Part shown: positions 24,228-34,377 of the stretch, piece by piece | Numbering within the stretch: position 1 is the stretch's first letter | How the letters are laid out: the number at the start of each line of letters is the position of its first letter | The notes under the pieces: model-generated | Told to the model about the DNA's origin: nothing | The model's database searches: none | What the model saw: the letters and a program-made list of their open reading frames with translations, nothing else | Assembly: GCA_963576735.1 (NCBI GenBank) | Contig: OY755173.1 | Span: 18,322,873-18,386,872 of the forward strand | Direction: 5' to 3' | DNA: 64,000 nt | From: Bedellia somnulentella | Lineage: Eukaryota; Arthropoda; Insecta; Lepidoptera; Bedelliidae | Made by a program: the position numbers and the translations under genes

Positions 24228-24964
24228 AACCAGTTGGGGTCGTCTCGGCGCCTGCCCACCGCTGACCTTGATCCCGATCTAGAACGTCCGTCACCGCCGC
24301 GACTCCGGGGACGCGAGCGCACGTTGCTCTCCATCCTCGATAACCTCGCGCTTAACTTGGCTATCTCGGCCAAAATTTCTGAAGACCCCGACGTATTGCA
24401 TTGCGGGGTAATCTCCGATATGTGTGCCGTTTTCGAGCTCTCCAGCACCTTGTCGGCGATCGTGGCCAGCCTGTTTAGGTCGTTGGTCTCCGTAACGGCC
24501 AGGACACCACGAACTGACGCCGGCAGAAGGTTTTGCCATAGCACGCTCAGGGTCTCATCGTTTACCTTCCCTCTTGCCAGATCGCGCATACGCCGTAACA
24601 GCTGTGTCGGTTTTTGTTCTCCCAGCTCCATCTCCCCGATGAGTTTTTGAATCTGCCGGTTTTCTGATTCCTCATATACGTGCAACAGTCTGGCTTTTAG
24701 GTGATTGTACTTATTTTCCGCAGGTGGTTCTATAAGAATATCCGTAACCTGCTGTATTGCTTCTTTACCCAGTTTAGCCACTACTGCGTTGTATTTTGCC
24801 TGGTCGCTCGTCTTCTGTGGTTCGATGATGGCCTCGAATTGTATGAACCATACTTTCGGCTGGTCCATCCAAAATTCCGGGATCCTGGCTGATAGGGAGA
24901 GCGCCGCCAAACCTGCGTCTTCCACCTTCACCACTGACGGGGCCGTCTTATCAGTTTCCGCCAT
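24140..24964 (-). CDS. Retrotransposon Gag
   Basis: A 274-residue capsid/nucleocapsid protein. Residues 28-44 ('[17 protein letters not shown]') are a hallmark of arthropod Gypsy-type Gag proteins. A helical capsid-like core follows, with '[13 protein letters not shown]' and '[18 protein letters not shown]'. An Arg/Ser-rich stretch then leads to a variant zinc knuckle at C247, H250, C260 and C264 ('[18 protein letters not shown]'). It packages element RNA into virus-like particles. The frame is intact, and the ATG at 24964 is the first in-frame start after the primer-binding region. The protein may still be functional and could package its own or related RNA. Confidence 0.9.
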   Translation of the reverse strand: MAETDKTAPSVVKVEDAGLAALSLSARIPEFWMDQPKVWFIQFEAIIEPQKTSDQAKYNAVVAKLGKEAIQQVTDILIEPPAENKYNHLKARLLHVYEESENRQIQKLIGEMELGEQKPTQLLRRMRDLARGKVNDETLSVLWQNLLPASVRGVLAVTETNDLNRLATIADKVLESSKTAHISEITPQCNTSGSSEILAEIAKLSARLSRMESNVRSRPRSRGGDGRSRSGSRSAVGRRRDDPNWLCFYHFRFRERASKCVQPCSWQNNTNQGN

Positions 24965-25103
24965 GTTTCACCGAACAACGCAACCGAAGTTACAACTTAA
25001 AAGTTCGTCGACCCGAGGTGCCTGCCAAAGTGAGTCGTTTACCACCAAATATTACCTACTTATTGCAAAATAACACTTCTCACAAATAATGTTCAACTTG
25101 TCT

Positions 25104-25113
25104 GGGGTCACCA
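25104..25113 (-). promoter_or_regulatory. Primer-binding site
   Basis: On the - strand TGGTGACCCC begins 1 nt after the 5' LTR. The TGG start pairs with a tRNA CCA end. I do not assign the tRNA. Confidence 0.7.
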
Positions 25114-25114
25114 C

Positions 25115-25287
25115 TTTGGGGGATATTATTGTTCGATAAATAACAACACAGGATAAAGTTAGGTCACTGTATATTATCAATTAAACCTATTTAGATTACG
25201 TCGGCGGGCACCCGAGACGCTACCGGTAAACGACTAACTAACTAAACGATACGTCGCCGCGTGTTACACAGAAACGCTGACGCTACA
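25115..25287 (-). repeat. 5' LTR of Gypsy-type element
   Basis: The right copy of the 173-bp repeat, the same length as the left copy and with no visible difference. Confidence 0.92.
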
Positions 25288-25291
25288 AAGT

Positions 25292-28023
25292 GTTCAATGT
25301 CGTGTGCAAAATATCACAAAGTGAAATATATTTCTATTCATAGATTGAAACTGTATTCTCGCACACGGTAGTAATTTTTCCTTAGACATTAAAGAATGAA
25401 GACTGAAATAAATGATCCAAGCGAATGAATTGAATGAAAGCTCAGTTTAACTGTCATCTTAGTTATGAAAAGGTCTTCATATCTGTCAATATTTACATAT
25501 GTTTTGGTTTGTTTAAATTTTCCTTTAACTGGCACTTTGCCGGTAACTAGCAAAGTCTGGATTCCCAACTGGACTATCCAGCAACCGCATTTAGTTTTTG
25601 AACTTTTATGATGCGAAAATAATATATTTTTTATAATTCAATAATATAATTAACGTTGATCCAAGTAGACATCATTTACAACTTCTAAGACTATTTGATC
25701 TATGATCCATTTAATACATTTACCTACATTTTAATTTTCCATCTATATTAAAACAAAATTTGAAAACAAAATGGCTACCGTTCGCACGACATCTTCAAAT
25801 ATCATCATATCCTCTGATCGTGACCACACGATATCATCCTTTGATATATATCATCATATCGACTGGTTTTCAATAGAAAAATATCGGTCGGATGAAGTGA
25901 GAATAGCTCAAGTCAAATATCGATCGCAAAATATCACAAAAGTGATAAATATCGAAAGTGATATAGTATCTACCGTGCGAGAATTGCTCCCCTGTTCTTT
26001 TTATTATGAACTATATTTATTCTATGTTATCTTCATCTTATCATTGAGTATTAACGTCTCGACGTTATGGCAGAATTCAAAAATATATTTAAAACTTAAG
26101 CATATGTTTAAACAAAACACAAAATAAAATTATTATAACAACAGCATTTAATCCGCTTGTATAATTACGTAAAGTTAATTAACGTGGAAAAACGATTATT
26201 AAATAATTCTGCATCACCTCACCAAATTACCGCACATTATTTTTACAGTGCCATAAATTCAGTTCCCTTTACGAGGTTCTAGAGAATAAACTTCCTGCTT
26301 CCAGCATTCGTGGCGTATGATCTGGATTCCCAAGTTTACGAGTCCGTGATGTATGATGCTGTTAAAACGCGCGATGACAGTTCGTTTAAGTACGGCGTCG
26401 AGCCGTGGGGCGCTGGTGGCGCCACCCGACTAATTGCTAGGTGCGCGGCCAAACTGGAGATTTATGCCGCGCTAGAATTGCGGCAATTACAACGCGTCCG
26501 ACATGACATTCCCCGCTCGTGTTAAGCATGTTAAAGATGTCGCCCGCTATTCCTTTATCCGTCATTTAGGAAAGCGGAGCCAATTTTTTACAACGCCTCA
26601 AATTACGCTCTGGATTCTATAAATCTTCTCGGTTTTGCTCGTGGAATGTTTAGTCTTCTGTTTTTGTACACCAATATGCGAGTATGAATGCAACTTCAAA
26701 TTAAGCAGAGACGACCGGGTGAATGGACATGAGGATTGGAAACCAGAGATCAAGAGTTGGAGATTTCATTAATGATGAACTTGATATGGAACTAACGAAT
26801 CTAATGAGTGAGAATCGGTTTGGAACGATGGGTGCCGATACTCCTTTGATACTTTATGTTGGACATGATATTTGGTTTAACTGCTTTTAAATTTTATCCG
26901 CTTTAAAATTTAAATATATTCTTCCTTTTTTATCAAAAATCTTAATGAAACACCACAATTTTATAATCGTTGCTACACCAAATAACAAATTAAAGTCTTG
27001 ATTAACTTTATTTATTTAGGTGCTTCATTTCATTGGCCTGCGTTTAAGCAATAAAACCGTTTCAATATGGAGTGTTTACGTCCGCATTAAACCTGAGAGT
27101 AATGTTCCTAATTAAGATGCAGTATTGTAATTAGTCTAAACGAAACGGAAATCCTCCATCCAGAACATTCCCACATATGTTCAGTTGAATTCAAATTAGC
27201 TCACATTGTTTGGTAATTCCGTCGTCCGTAAAGTCGGGCTGAATGCACGCGATTAATTCTAACGTACCATACGTTACCTAGCATTTCATCTTTAATTGTT
27301 TCCTAAAAAAACGGGTTGATAGAAATAAACATATCTGTATAAGTTCTTATATTTTGCAATTATACTAAAAATCATATGAACGCACTATTGTAGCAATTTT
27401 AAGTTAAGACTAGCAACTTGTATAAAATAATTTGTAATGCTAAAAGCTATATACGTCTTAATACATATTTAATACTAACGTAGCATTTTGAAGGAGCTTT
27501 ACCACTAATTTTTGAGAAATTTTCCTAATCTGATCTGGCAGCCCTAGTCTTGAGGAGCGTGCATTCACCGCTACGATTAATTACTGTAGTAATGCCGGGT
27601 GTAATGGCCACTTTTGAAAGGTTTACTGCACCCGAATCTGTCTTGCTGACACATTTCGTCAGATTAGTTGTTAACAAATAGTTGTAATTGTAACGCCTTC
27701 AAGACGGAGTGATTATTCCTATTAACGTAACGCATACGGCTTGTAAACATAGTAGTGCATCAATGTCTCGATCATAATTATTATAATGTGTTGTGGTTGT
27801 ATTTTCAGCGTGATGTTTTCAAATAGTTTATATAAATTTCCTGAATCTAATACACCTTCATTATCATCATCTCAGCTATTGGCTACAACCACTGCACTCA
27901 CCACCAGTCCTACGTTCAAAAGCACACAAACATTCTAACTTATCATTTTCGGCATAATTTTCTACAAAAAGAGGTTTCTGCCACAACTTACAAAAACATA
28001 CTAACCTACCCTTTCTCTTCCAG
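25292..28023. other. Non-coding, upstream intron or intergenic of the kinase gene
   Basis: Mostly AT-rich. Two open frames (25771-26127 and 26310-26525, +) carry no recognisable domain. Short inverted sequences around 25354-25369 and 25973-25987 ('ttctcgca...cggtag') may be the ends of an old MITE. The splice acceptor for the first readable kinase exon is at 28022-28023, after a pyrimidine-rich tract. Confidence 0.35.
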
Positions 28024-28195
28024 AGGCAAATTCGCGTCAGTCCGCAAGATCCGGCACCTGGTGTCGGGCGAGGAGTTCGCCGCCAAGTTCATCCGCAAGC
28101 GGCGGCGCGCGGCCGACACCACGCGCGAGATCCAGCACGAGGTCGCCGTGCTGGCTCTGTGCGCCGGCTGCGAGCGGGTCGTCAGGCTACATGAG
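28024..28195 (+). CDS. Drak: Drak exon: glycine-rich loop, VAIK lysine, helix C
   Basis: The acceptor is 'cttccag' and the donor GTGAGG. The first base completes a codon from the previous exon, and the exon ends in phase 0 with 'VVRLHE'. It is far more GC-rich than its flanks. The preceding exon should end with the family's '(E)LG' and two bases of an Arg or Gly codon, and no such exon was found in the window. Confidence 0.9.
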
Positions 28196-31100
28196 GTGAG
28201 GATTTGGACGCTTCAAATGTTGAAAATATTCTCTAGCATAACAGCTAATGGTCCAACCGTATTTCATAGCGCTTTGAAAGAATTTGATGCTCGAGAGTGA
28301 GCCTTCGATTGCATGTTAGATTTTGCTGTGATAGGTAAATCGAAAATTGAACTATGATCATGAAGCACTATGAAGCACTGAAGGCAACACGTGAATTATA
28401 ATCTTATACGGTCATTTGATTTCCAATGTTCTAAAATTGTTCGCTAGTTAGTATTGATATCTATGACTAATTTTGAACCACCGACCGTTATAAAACGGTA
28501 TTTTTCTTTTCATAAATTTACATGCAAAGATACAAAAGACCGTATCGAAAAAACAATTACAGAAGTATAAGTAACTGTTATTTATATCTTAAGTAGAAAA
28601 CTATTCATGATCCACTTAGAATTCTAAAATAATAAAACAGCAATAACAAGCTTTAAACAAAATTCATACCTGAAACTTCTACAAAATCAACATAAACATT
28701 CCAGGTATACGAAACCCGTACAGAAGTTGCCATAGTGCTAGAGCTGTGCGTCGGCGGTGAGCTCCAGCGTCTTCTTGACGAAGAAGAGCGTCTATCTGAA
28801 GGCGCCGCCCGCAAAGCCTTGCGCCATGTCCTCGAGGGCTTGGCGCATCTCCACGCGAGGAGAGTCGCCCATTTAGACCTTAAGCCACAGAATCTGCTGC
28901 TGTCCGCAAACGGAGAGGAACTCCTAATTTGCGATTTTGGCATCAGCCGTGCTATACAGTCTGGGGCGCATGTGCGTGAAATTCTTGGAACTAGAGATTA
29001 TGTTGGTAAGTTGATGCTGGTTGTCTAGTTTCGATAAATGTAATGAATTGGTTGCCACTTTATCATCTCGGTCCTCTGAATATTTCCCTGCTGAAAAAAG
29101 GACTTCCCAAGTGTATCAAATTATTCATTATAATACAACAGAACTACCTAAAATTACAAAAATCGCGATTAATCTCGGTCCTCTGAATATTTCCCTGCTG
29201 AATAAAGGACTTCCCAAATGCATCAAATTATTCATTATAATACAACAGAACTACCTAGAATTACAAAAATCGCGATTAATAAAACTATGGCGTGAGTATA
29301 TATGCCACTGAGCCAGCAAAGAATCAGTCTTAATCTTTTTAATTTAAAACCTCTGAATATTGTAATGAGCGAAAGTTTGGCTACCCTAGATCTCTCGTTT
29401 GTATTCATCAAAAATATTAGCTAATCTATAAAAAATACACCAAATAATGTAACCTCAAAACTGTCCCCAGCTCCAGAGATCCTCTCGTACGAGCCGCTCT
29501 CGCTGGCCGCCGACATCTGGTCGGTGGGCGTGCTGGCGTACGTGCTGGTGAGCGGTTACTCCCCGTTCGCCGGCGACACCAAGCAAGAGACGTACCTCAA
29601 CATCGCGCAGTGCACGCTCAGCTTCCCGCGGGACCTGTTCCGAGGAGTCAGTCAGAGAGCCGTCGCGTTTATTAGAGATACGCTGGTCGTGGATCCTAAG
29701 TAAGTATGGTATAAAGTGGGTAATTAATTAGATTTGGTGTTGTTCATCATCATTCTCCTGCCCTTATCCCACTAGGTCGGCAGGTTCATGTGTATCCAGA
29801 ATTTAATTGCCGCACAAAACGATAAAAAATACGGAGCATTTTGTTTAACATTGTGGTAACCTCGTGATGCACTTTCACTTCCTAATGGAACATCTTGGCT
29901 GCCTAAGCCAATTGGATTTGAATATCATAAATAACGAGCCACTATAAAGCAAAGACTATCCTACAACAGACAAGATGAAAACAAAGACTCTCTTACGACA
30001 AATTTAGGTAACGACTAAAATATAACATTATTTTCTTTTAGTGTTTACTAAGCCTTTCACGACTGCACATTACAATTAAAACAACTATTGATTTTTGTAT
30101 TTAATTGCGTGTAATTGTAATTGAAATTGTTGTAATTGTGTGTAATAAACATGGTTTTTTAAGGCCCGACGTTACAAAATCTTTGCAGTTATCATGGTCA
30201 CGGGAAGACTAAGGTGTTATTTGTCAAGAATAGACCGAAGATCAATAGTTGTTTTAATTATTTTCTTTTACTTCTACATATAAACTTCTCTCACTCAAAA
30301 AATTGCCGCTGCCTTAAGCTTCTGTATTAAATACCCCCGTTCTAGTAATAAATACATAAATGTAACAAACTAACATATGTATCCAACATTTTCAGAGGTC
30401 GTCTTACAGTGGAAGAGTGCCTGGAGCACCCCTGGCTCAAAGACGACTCCGATATCCCGAGAACCATCACTGGAGTAGGGTTCGCCACTGAGGAACTCAC
30501 CGATGAGGAAACGGAGAATGAGGAAACACGGAACGGACACAACGGAGTTAACGGACATAACGGAGTCAACGGACATCAGCTCAATGGCTGTAATGGAGCC
30601 AATGGGAATACCGATGATGAGAAAGGTGTGTGTTCAATGTCTTTTTCTAGTTATTGATATTGTCTTTAAAGAACAATTGGCCGGGAAGAAAAAAAAAGTG
30701 CAATCTTTATCCAGATGATATCGTAAAAATATAACGGCAACATAATAGATTTTAATCTGTCTATTGTAAGCGCTGTGTAGTGCCGACTCAGAATAGCGCT
30801 ACCCCATTTCTTCCGGTGGGTGTGCGTAAGAGGCGACTAACGGTATTGGGCATTTTAAGGAAACATTGGGCGATGCGGTGGGAAACCTATCACTGACAAC
30901 CTTTATTTTACGATCTTTTCCTCACTCAACTTTCCAAAAGTACATTCATACATACATACATATACTTAAGGCCGTAAATCCCAAAAAGGGGTAGCCAGAG
31001 CCTCAGAGCTAGAAACTCCTCAGCCGCATTTGGGAGTTAATAGGGGAGAAGATGGAAAAAATAAAGTATCGTTGGTGATGGTTCTCCAACCGCATCGCCC

Positions 31101-32656
31101 AAAAACCACTGAAAAAGCCCCACACCCTTAGTCGCCTCATACGACACCCCCGGGTAGAAAGGGGTAGTGACATTCTAAGCCGGCACTACACGGCAAAAGT
31201 GGCTAAGGAATTTCCAATTCCTTAGTTCTGGCTACCCCTTCCAGGGATTAGGACAGCCGTGAGTATATGTATGTATGTACTATTGTAGAACTTTGTCAAA
31301 AAAGCAAAAAAATATATCTTGAGTATTGATATTTGTATTGCGGAGTGCAATAGATCATTCTTTTTATTATCGAGAAAAGTTAATATATTGCGAGTCTCGC
31401 CTAATCAGCAGTACTAAATATCCATTTTGCAGAGAGCGAATTGCTTAGAACTTGTAATTAACCCCCTAACTTTCATTTCCACAGATGCCCCCTCGGTTCC
31501 GTCAAGTGAGGACAACGAGGACCGCGAGAAACCGTTGAAGCACCCTCACTCGCGCGGCCACTCCCCGCCCTTCCCGGACGCGCCCTCCACGCCCAAGGTG
31601 AGCCGCCGGAACACCACGTGACTACCACACCACGTGACCGCCACACCACGCGACCGTACCGCCCGTATCATCCGGTACCTTGCTATCTGGTACCGGTACC
31701 GCCGGTACTATGTAACACTAGGTACAGTACGGACACTTTGCAATCGCGTCGCTTTGTGTCCGTCTATCCGTGTGTGTGCTGTACTCACTGTTGTTACATT
31801 TATTTTATGTTGGTTTCTTTACTTATCCTGCAGTTTAGAATAGAATTTTGAAGTATTTTATAAGAATCATTTGCTAGCACCATTATTATCGTCAACTTGA
31901 ATGAATTTGTATTTTTATGTTTGCTTTATGTGTGGGGATTTTAGGGCAATTTATAGCTATCCTCAACCACTGAAAGAACCTACATGCCCGATTTCAGCTT
32001 TCCATGACCGCTAGTTTTGGCTTTGCGTTGTAATCAGGAATTTCAAAAATACACTGTCATTAAATCAGTAAATTAGAAGATATCTATAAACTAAGAGCTC
32101 TCTCTGTTTTATTAATGGCACCACATGTATTATGTTCTGCGTTATTTTCAAATCTTCATCAAATTTCTCTGATTTTAACGAATTGATTTCTCTAATACCG
32201 TTGGCATAGTAAAATGTTTATTTACCATTTGATAAGTAGAAGAAGTACAATTGGCGGTCTTATTGCTTAAAGCAATCTCTTCCATACAAGAATTATAATA
32301 ATTGCCGAGTAGTGCCGGCTAATATTGTCACTACCCCTTTCTACCCACGGGTGTCGTAAGAAGCGACTAAGGGTATGGGGCTTTTTTAGTAGGTTTGAGC
32401 GATGCTGTTGGAGACCGATCACTAACGATACTTTATTTCTACCATCTTGTCCCCAATCAACTTCAAAATGTAGCTGAGGAGTTTCTAGCTCTGAAGTTTT
32501 GGCTTCCCCTTTTGGGATTTATGGCCGTGAGTATGTATGTATGTAATAATTGTGTTTTGTTATTATTTTTTCTGACTTAGTAGTATTAAAAGAAAGTAAT
32601 GTTTATATTGTACATATTTCAGGTGCTCCGCAAGTCGCACCCGCCGTCCGTGCTGG
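28024..32656 (+). CDS. Drak: DRAK/STK17-family serine/threonine kinase (partial: 5' end upstream, 3' end in gap)
   Basis: Six exons (28024-28195, 28705-29005, 29471-29699, 30396-30625, 31485-31597, 32623-gap) join in frame with GT-AG boundaries and matching phases. The protein starts in the glycine-rich loop ('GKFASVRK'). It then has the ATP-binding lysine in 'EEFAAKFIRKRR', the helix-C glutamate in 'EIQHEVAVL', the catalytic loop 'AHLDLKPQNLLL' (HLD in place of HRD), DFG in 'ICDFGISRAI', and the activation/APE segment 'GTRDYVAPEILSYEPLS'. It ends its catalytic domain with 'EECLEHPWL'. HLDLKPQN, DFGISR and 'YSPFAGDTKQETYLNI' point to the DRAK branch of the death-associated kinases. In Drosophila, Drak phosphorylates myosin regulatory light chain and affects epithelial morphogenesis. 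An acidic Asn/Gly-rich tail and a Pro/Ser-rich tail follow. All catalytic residues are present. Missing are the N-terminal exon(s), including the start codon, and the last codons in the N gap. Confidence 0.92.
28705..29005 (+). CDS. Drak: Drak exon: catalytic loop and DFG
   Basis: The acceptor is 'attccag' and the donor GTAAGT. Encodes 'VYETRTEVAIVLELCVGGEL' through 'REILGTRDYVG', including HLDLKPQN and DFG. It starts in phase 0 and leaves one base for the next exon. Confidence 0.92.
29065..29278 (+). repeat. 107-bp tandem duplication in a Drak intron
   Basis: Two adjacent copies (29065-29171 and 29172-29278) both start 'atctcggtcctctgaatatt' and end in 'atcgcgatta'. Only a few substitutions separate them. 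Confidence 0.9.
29471..29699 (+). CDS. Drak: Drak exon: activation segment to helix H
   Basis: The acceptor is 'tccccag' and the donor GTAAGT. Encodes 'APEILSYEPLSLAADIWSVG' through 'FIRDTLVVDPK'. The phases fit both neighbours. Confidence 0.92.
30041..30256 (+). mobile_element. Penelope-like element remnant (pLTR plus inverted pLTR stub)
   Basis: Most of this insertion is a diverged copy of the left terminal repeat of the Penelope-like element at 45.2 kb, including 'gcccgacgtt' and 'cagttatcatggtcacggga'. A 14-bp target duplication ATTATTTTCTTTTA flanks it (30027-30040 and 30257-30270). The right end repeats, inverted, 19 bp of its own left part (30074-30092 against 30241-30259). It therefore has the same inverted-terminal layout as the larger element, with the coding body gone. 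Confidence 0.8.
30396..30625 (+). CDS. Drak: Drak exon: end of kinase domain and Asn/Gly-rich tail
   Basis: The acceptor is 'attttcag' and the donor GTGTGT. 'GRLTVEECLEHPWLKD' closes the kinase domain. An acidic run ('TEELTDEETENEETRN') follows, then an imperfect repeat built on N-G-H/N-G-V. The tail differs from vertebrate DRAKs and is probably disordered. Confidence 0.9.
30769..31279 (+). mobile_element. SINE-1, full length, interrupted by a second SINE-1
   Basis: The outer copy comprises 30769-30941 plus 31194-31279. It is flanked by the 8-bp duplication CTATTGTA (30761-30768 and 31280-31287). It begins near 'gctgtgtagtgccg' and ends 'gccgtgagtatatgtatgta'. A reverse-oriented copy lies inside. 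Located in a Drak intron. Confidence 0.9.
30942..31193 (-). mobile_element. SINE-1 nested inside another SINE-1
   Basis: A full-length reverse copy, with tail 'catacatacatacatatac' on the left and the head 'agccggcactacacgg' on the right. It is flanked by a 7-bp duplication CAAAAGT (30935-30941 and 31194-31200) made from the host SINE. Confidence 0.92.
31485..31597 (+). CDS. Drak: Drak exon: Pro/Ser-rich tail
   Basis: The acceptor is 'ttccacag' and the donor GTGAGC. Encodes 'DAPSVPSSEDNEDREKPLK' and 'GHSPPFPDAPSTPK'. The phases fit. The S/T-P sites suggest a phosphorylated flexible tail. Confidence 0.85.
32230..32285 (-). mobile_element. LINE-C 3' fragment with hairpin
   Basis: A short old copy of the LINE-C 3' UTR, matching 'gtacaattggcggtctta'. 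Its hairpin (32262-32276) differs at paired positions from the other copies. Confidence 0.6.
32305..32543 (+). mobile_element. SINE-1 copy, diverged subfamily
   Basis: Full length, from 'gtagtgccggct' to 'gccgtgagtatgtatgtatg', with the 9-bp target duplication TAATAATTG (32296-32304 and 32544-32552). It lies about 70 bp upstream of the last readable Drak exon. Several internal differences set it apart from the main family. Confidence 0.88.
32623..32656 (+). CDS. Drak: Drak last readable exon (runs into gap)
   Basis: The acceptor is 'atatttcag'. The frame continues in phase 0 as 'VLRKSHPPSVL', then the N gap begins. The stop codon is in the gap or just after it. Confidence 0.8.
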
Positions 32657-32856
32657 NNNNNNNNNNNNNNNNNNNNNNNNNNNNNNNNNNNNNNNNNNNN
32701 NNNNNNNNNNNNNNNNNNNNNNNNNNNNNNNNNNNNNNNNNNNNNNNNNNNNNNNNNNNNNNNNNNNNNNNNNNNNNNNNNNNNNNNNNNNNNNNNNNNN
32801 NNNNNNNNNNNNNNNNNNNNNNNNNNNNNNNNNNNNNNNNNNNNNNNNNNNNNNNN
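32657..32856. other. Assembly gap (200 N)
   Basis: A fixed-size run of N. The true length is unknown. It interrupts the end of the Drak coding sequence next to a degenerate tandem repeat. Confidence 1.
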
Positions 32857-33440
32857 CACTGCGCCGTGCTGTGCTAGCCTTGTAACACTACAGTATACGG
32901 TATCACTACAGTACGCCGCCGTCAGAGTGTGTCGTGCTGTGTTAGCTGTATGTACTATACCATCTATACCGCTACAGTCTACCGCCGGACCGCGCTGTAC
33001 TTCGTTAGCCTTGTAGCACTACATTATACGATATCACTACAGTACGCCACCGTCCGAATGTGCTGTACTGTACCATCTATGCCGCTACAATAGCACTACT
33101 GTAGTATCACTGCGCGCCGGACGCCGGAACGCGCTTTACGCTAGCCTTGTAGCACTACAGTAGCGCTACACTAGCACTGTACTAGCACTATTATATTACT
33201 ACATTGCGCCATCCTCGACTGTGCCGTGCTGTGCTAGATATACGATACCTCTACTATACCGTTACACTAGCACGCAAATATTAGTACATTACTGCTGCGT
33301 TAGAACGCGCCGTTCTGTGCTAACTGTACCGCTCTAGCACTGTACTAGTACTACTACACTACGTCTGCGCGCCACACCGCCCGACCGCCCGACTGCGTCA
33401 TGTTGTACCGCCACCACTGTACCACTGTACTAGTACTTTA
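32857..33440 (+). repeat. Degenerate tandem repeat at the start of the Drak 3' UTR
   Basis: Variants of 'gccttgtagcactacagta', 'atatcactacagtacgcc' and 'cgtgctgtgctagc' recur irregularly over nearly 600 bp. It is GC-richer than the rest of the UTR. It probably caused the adjacent assembly gap. Confidence 0.7.
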
Positions 33441-34377
33441 ATTTTGCTACAGCACGTGTATCTGGATGTTATCTACCACCATACAATTACATTAGCGTCA
33501 TTATACACCTACACGATAGTGTCGTAGTGCTAGTACGGTGCGATCCAACTTGTTGCGGTACGTCATGGTACAAAGTATTTCGTAACGCAACAGAACATTT
33601 TGTAATGTAACAAACCATAAAGTATGACTACATAGTTTACATTACGGATACGGTTTGGTGTGATGTTTAATACGGTATTCCATGTTCCGTACCAATTTGC
33701 GGGTGGTGGCTTACTTTTACTGATATTTTGTACAAATACAAGATGTGCTCTATAGCTATAACTGTAACGTACTTGTACGGGCCGGTGCGTACCGAAACAT
33801 CGCGCCGCTGCTACTCTTCTGTGTTCTACTATTTATCTTTTGGGCGTAATTAACATTATATTGGACCCTGCCTATACCAAAAGCGTATAGATTACACTCT
33901 TTTGAAATTGAATTTAAACAGCTTTTCTTGATCCTTTAAAAAAATGATCTTAACCAATGCTGGTCATTTAGTAAGATTATGTTTCGCGTATATAGTTCAT
34001 TATGCCAATTGATATTTAGTATCATACTCACTAAAACTCTGTTGGTCTATATTGTTCAATTAATTGACTGATAGGATAAAATTTACTAGAAAACTTCTTA
34101 TTCAAATTACATATTTAGCGTTGAATATTATGGATATTTTTTATGATTTTAAAAAGTGTAGTGGCGGTGGCAAAAATATTTTTATATTAATATTGATCAT
34201 TTCAAAGAAGTAAAAAGTAGTGTTGTCCAGTGCGAGGCAAAGAGTGAGCTCAAAATATATGGATAGTATATCGAGCCAACTTTTGAAGTTGGATTTAGTT
34301 TTGTTTCAATTTGTGTGTATTTATATATGTTTTGTGGCAGGAATGCCACAACTTGCGGTAGTACCGACGCAGAACAT

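Larger units (their letters stand above)
22086..25287 (-). mobile_element. Young Gypsy-type LTR retrotransposon with truncated pol
   Basis: Two direct 173-bp LTRs flank gag, protease/RT and a small membrane-protein gene, all on the - strand. I see no difference between the LTRs over their length, so the insertion is recent. AAGT lies on both flanks (22082-22085 and 25288-25291) as a likely 4-bp target duplication. A primer-binding site and polypurine tract sit next to the LTRs. RT stops shortly after its YIDD motif. RT thumb, RNase H and integrase are missing, so this copy needs help from a complete relative. Confidence 0.93.

Noticed and set aside
22086..25287. Complete endogenous retrovirus
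   Set aside because: No integrase, no RNase H and no envelope. The small third gene is not envelope-like. Only a Gypsy-type LTR element with partial pol is supported.
26310..26525. 71-codon GC-rich + frame, possible upstream Drak exon
   Set aside because: No kinase motif and no suitable donor giving the required phase and an L-G ending.
31618..31851. Open frames just after the Drak exon at 31485-31597
   Set aside because: They lie beyond a good GTGAGC donor in the intron. The repeated 'ccggtacc' composition explains them. The next exon at 32623 fits in phase.
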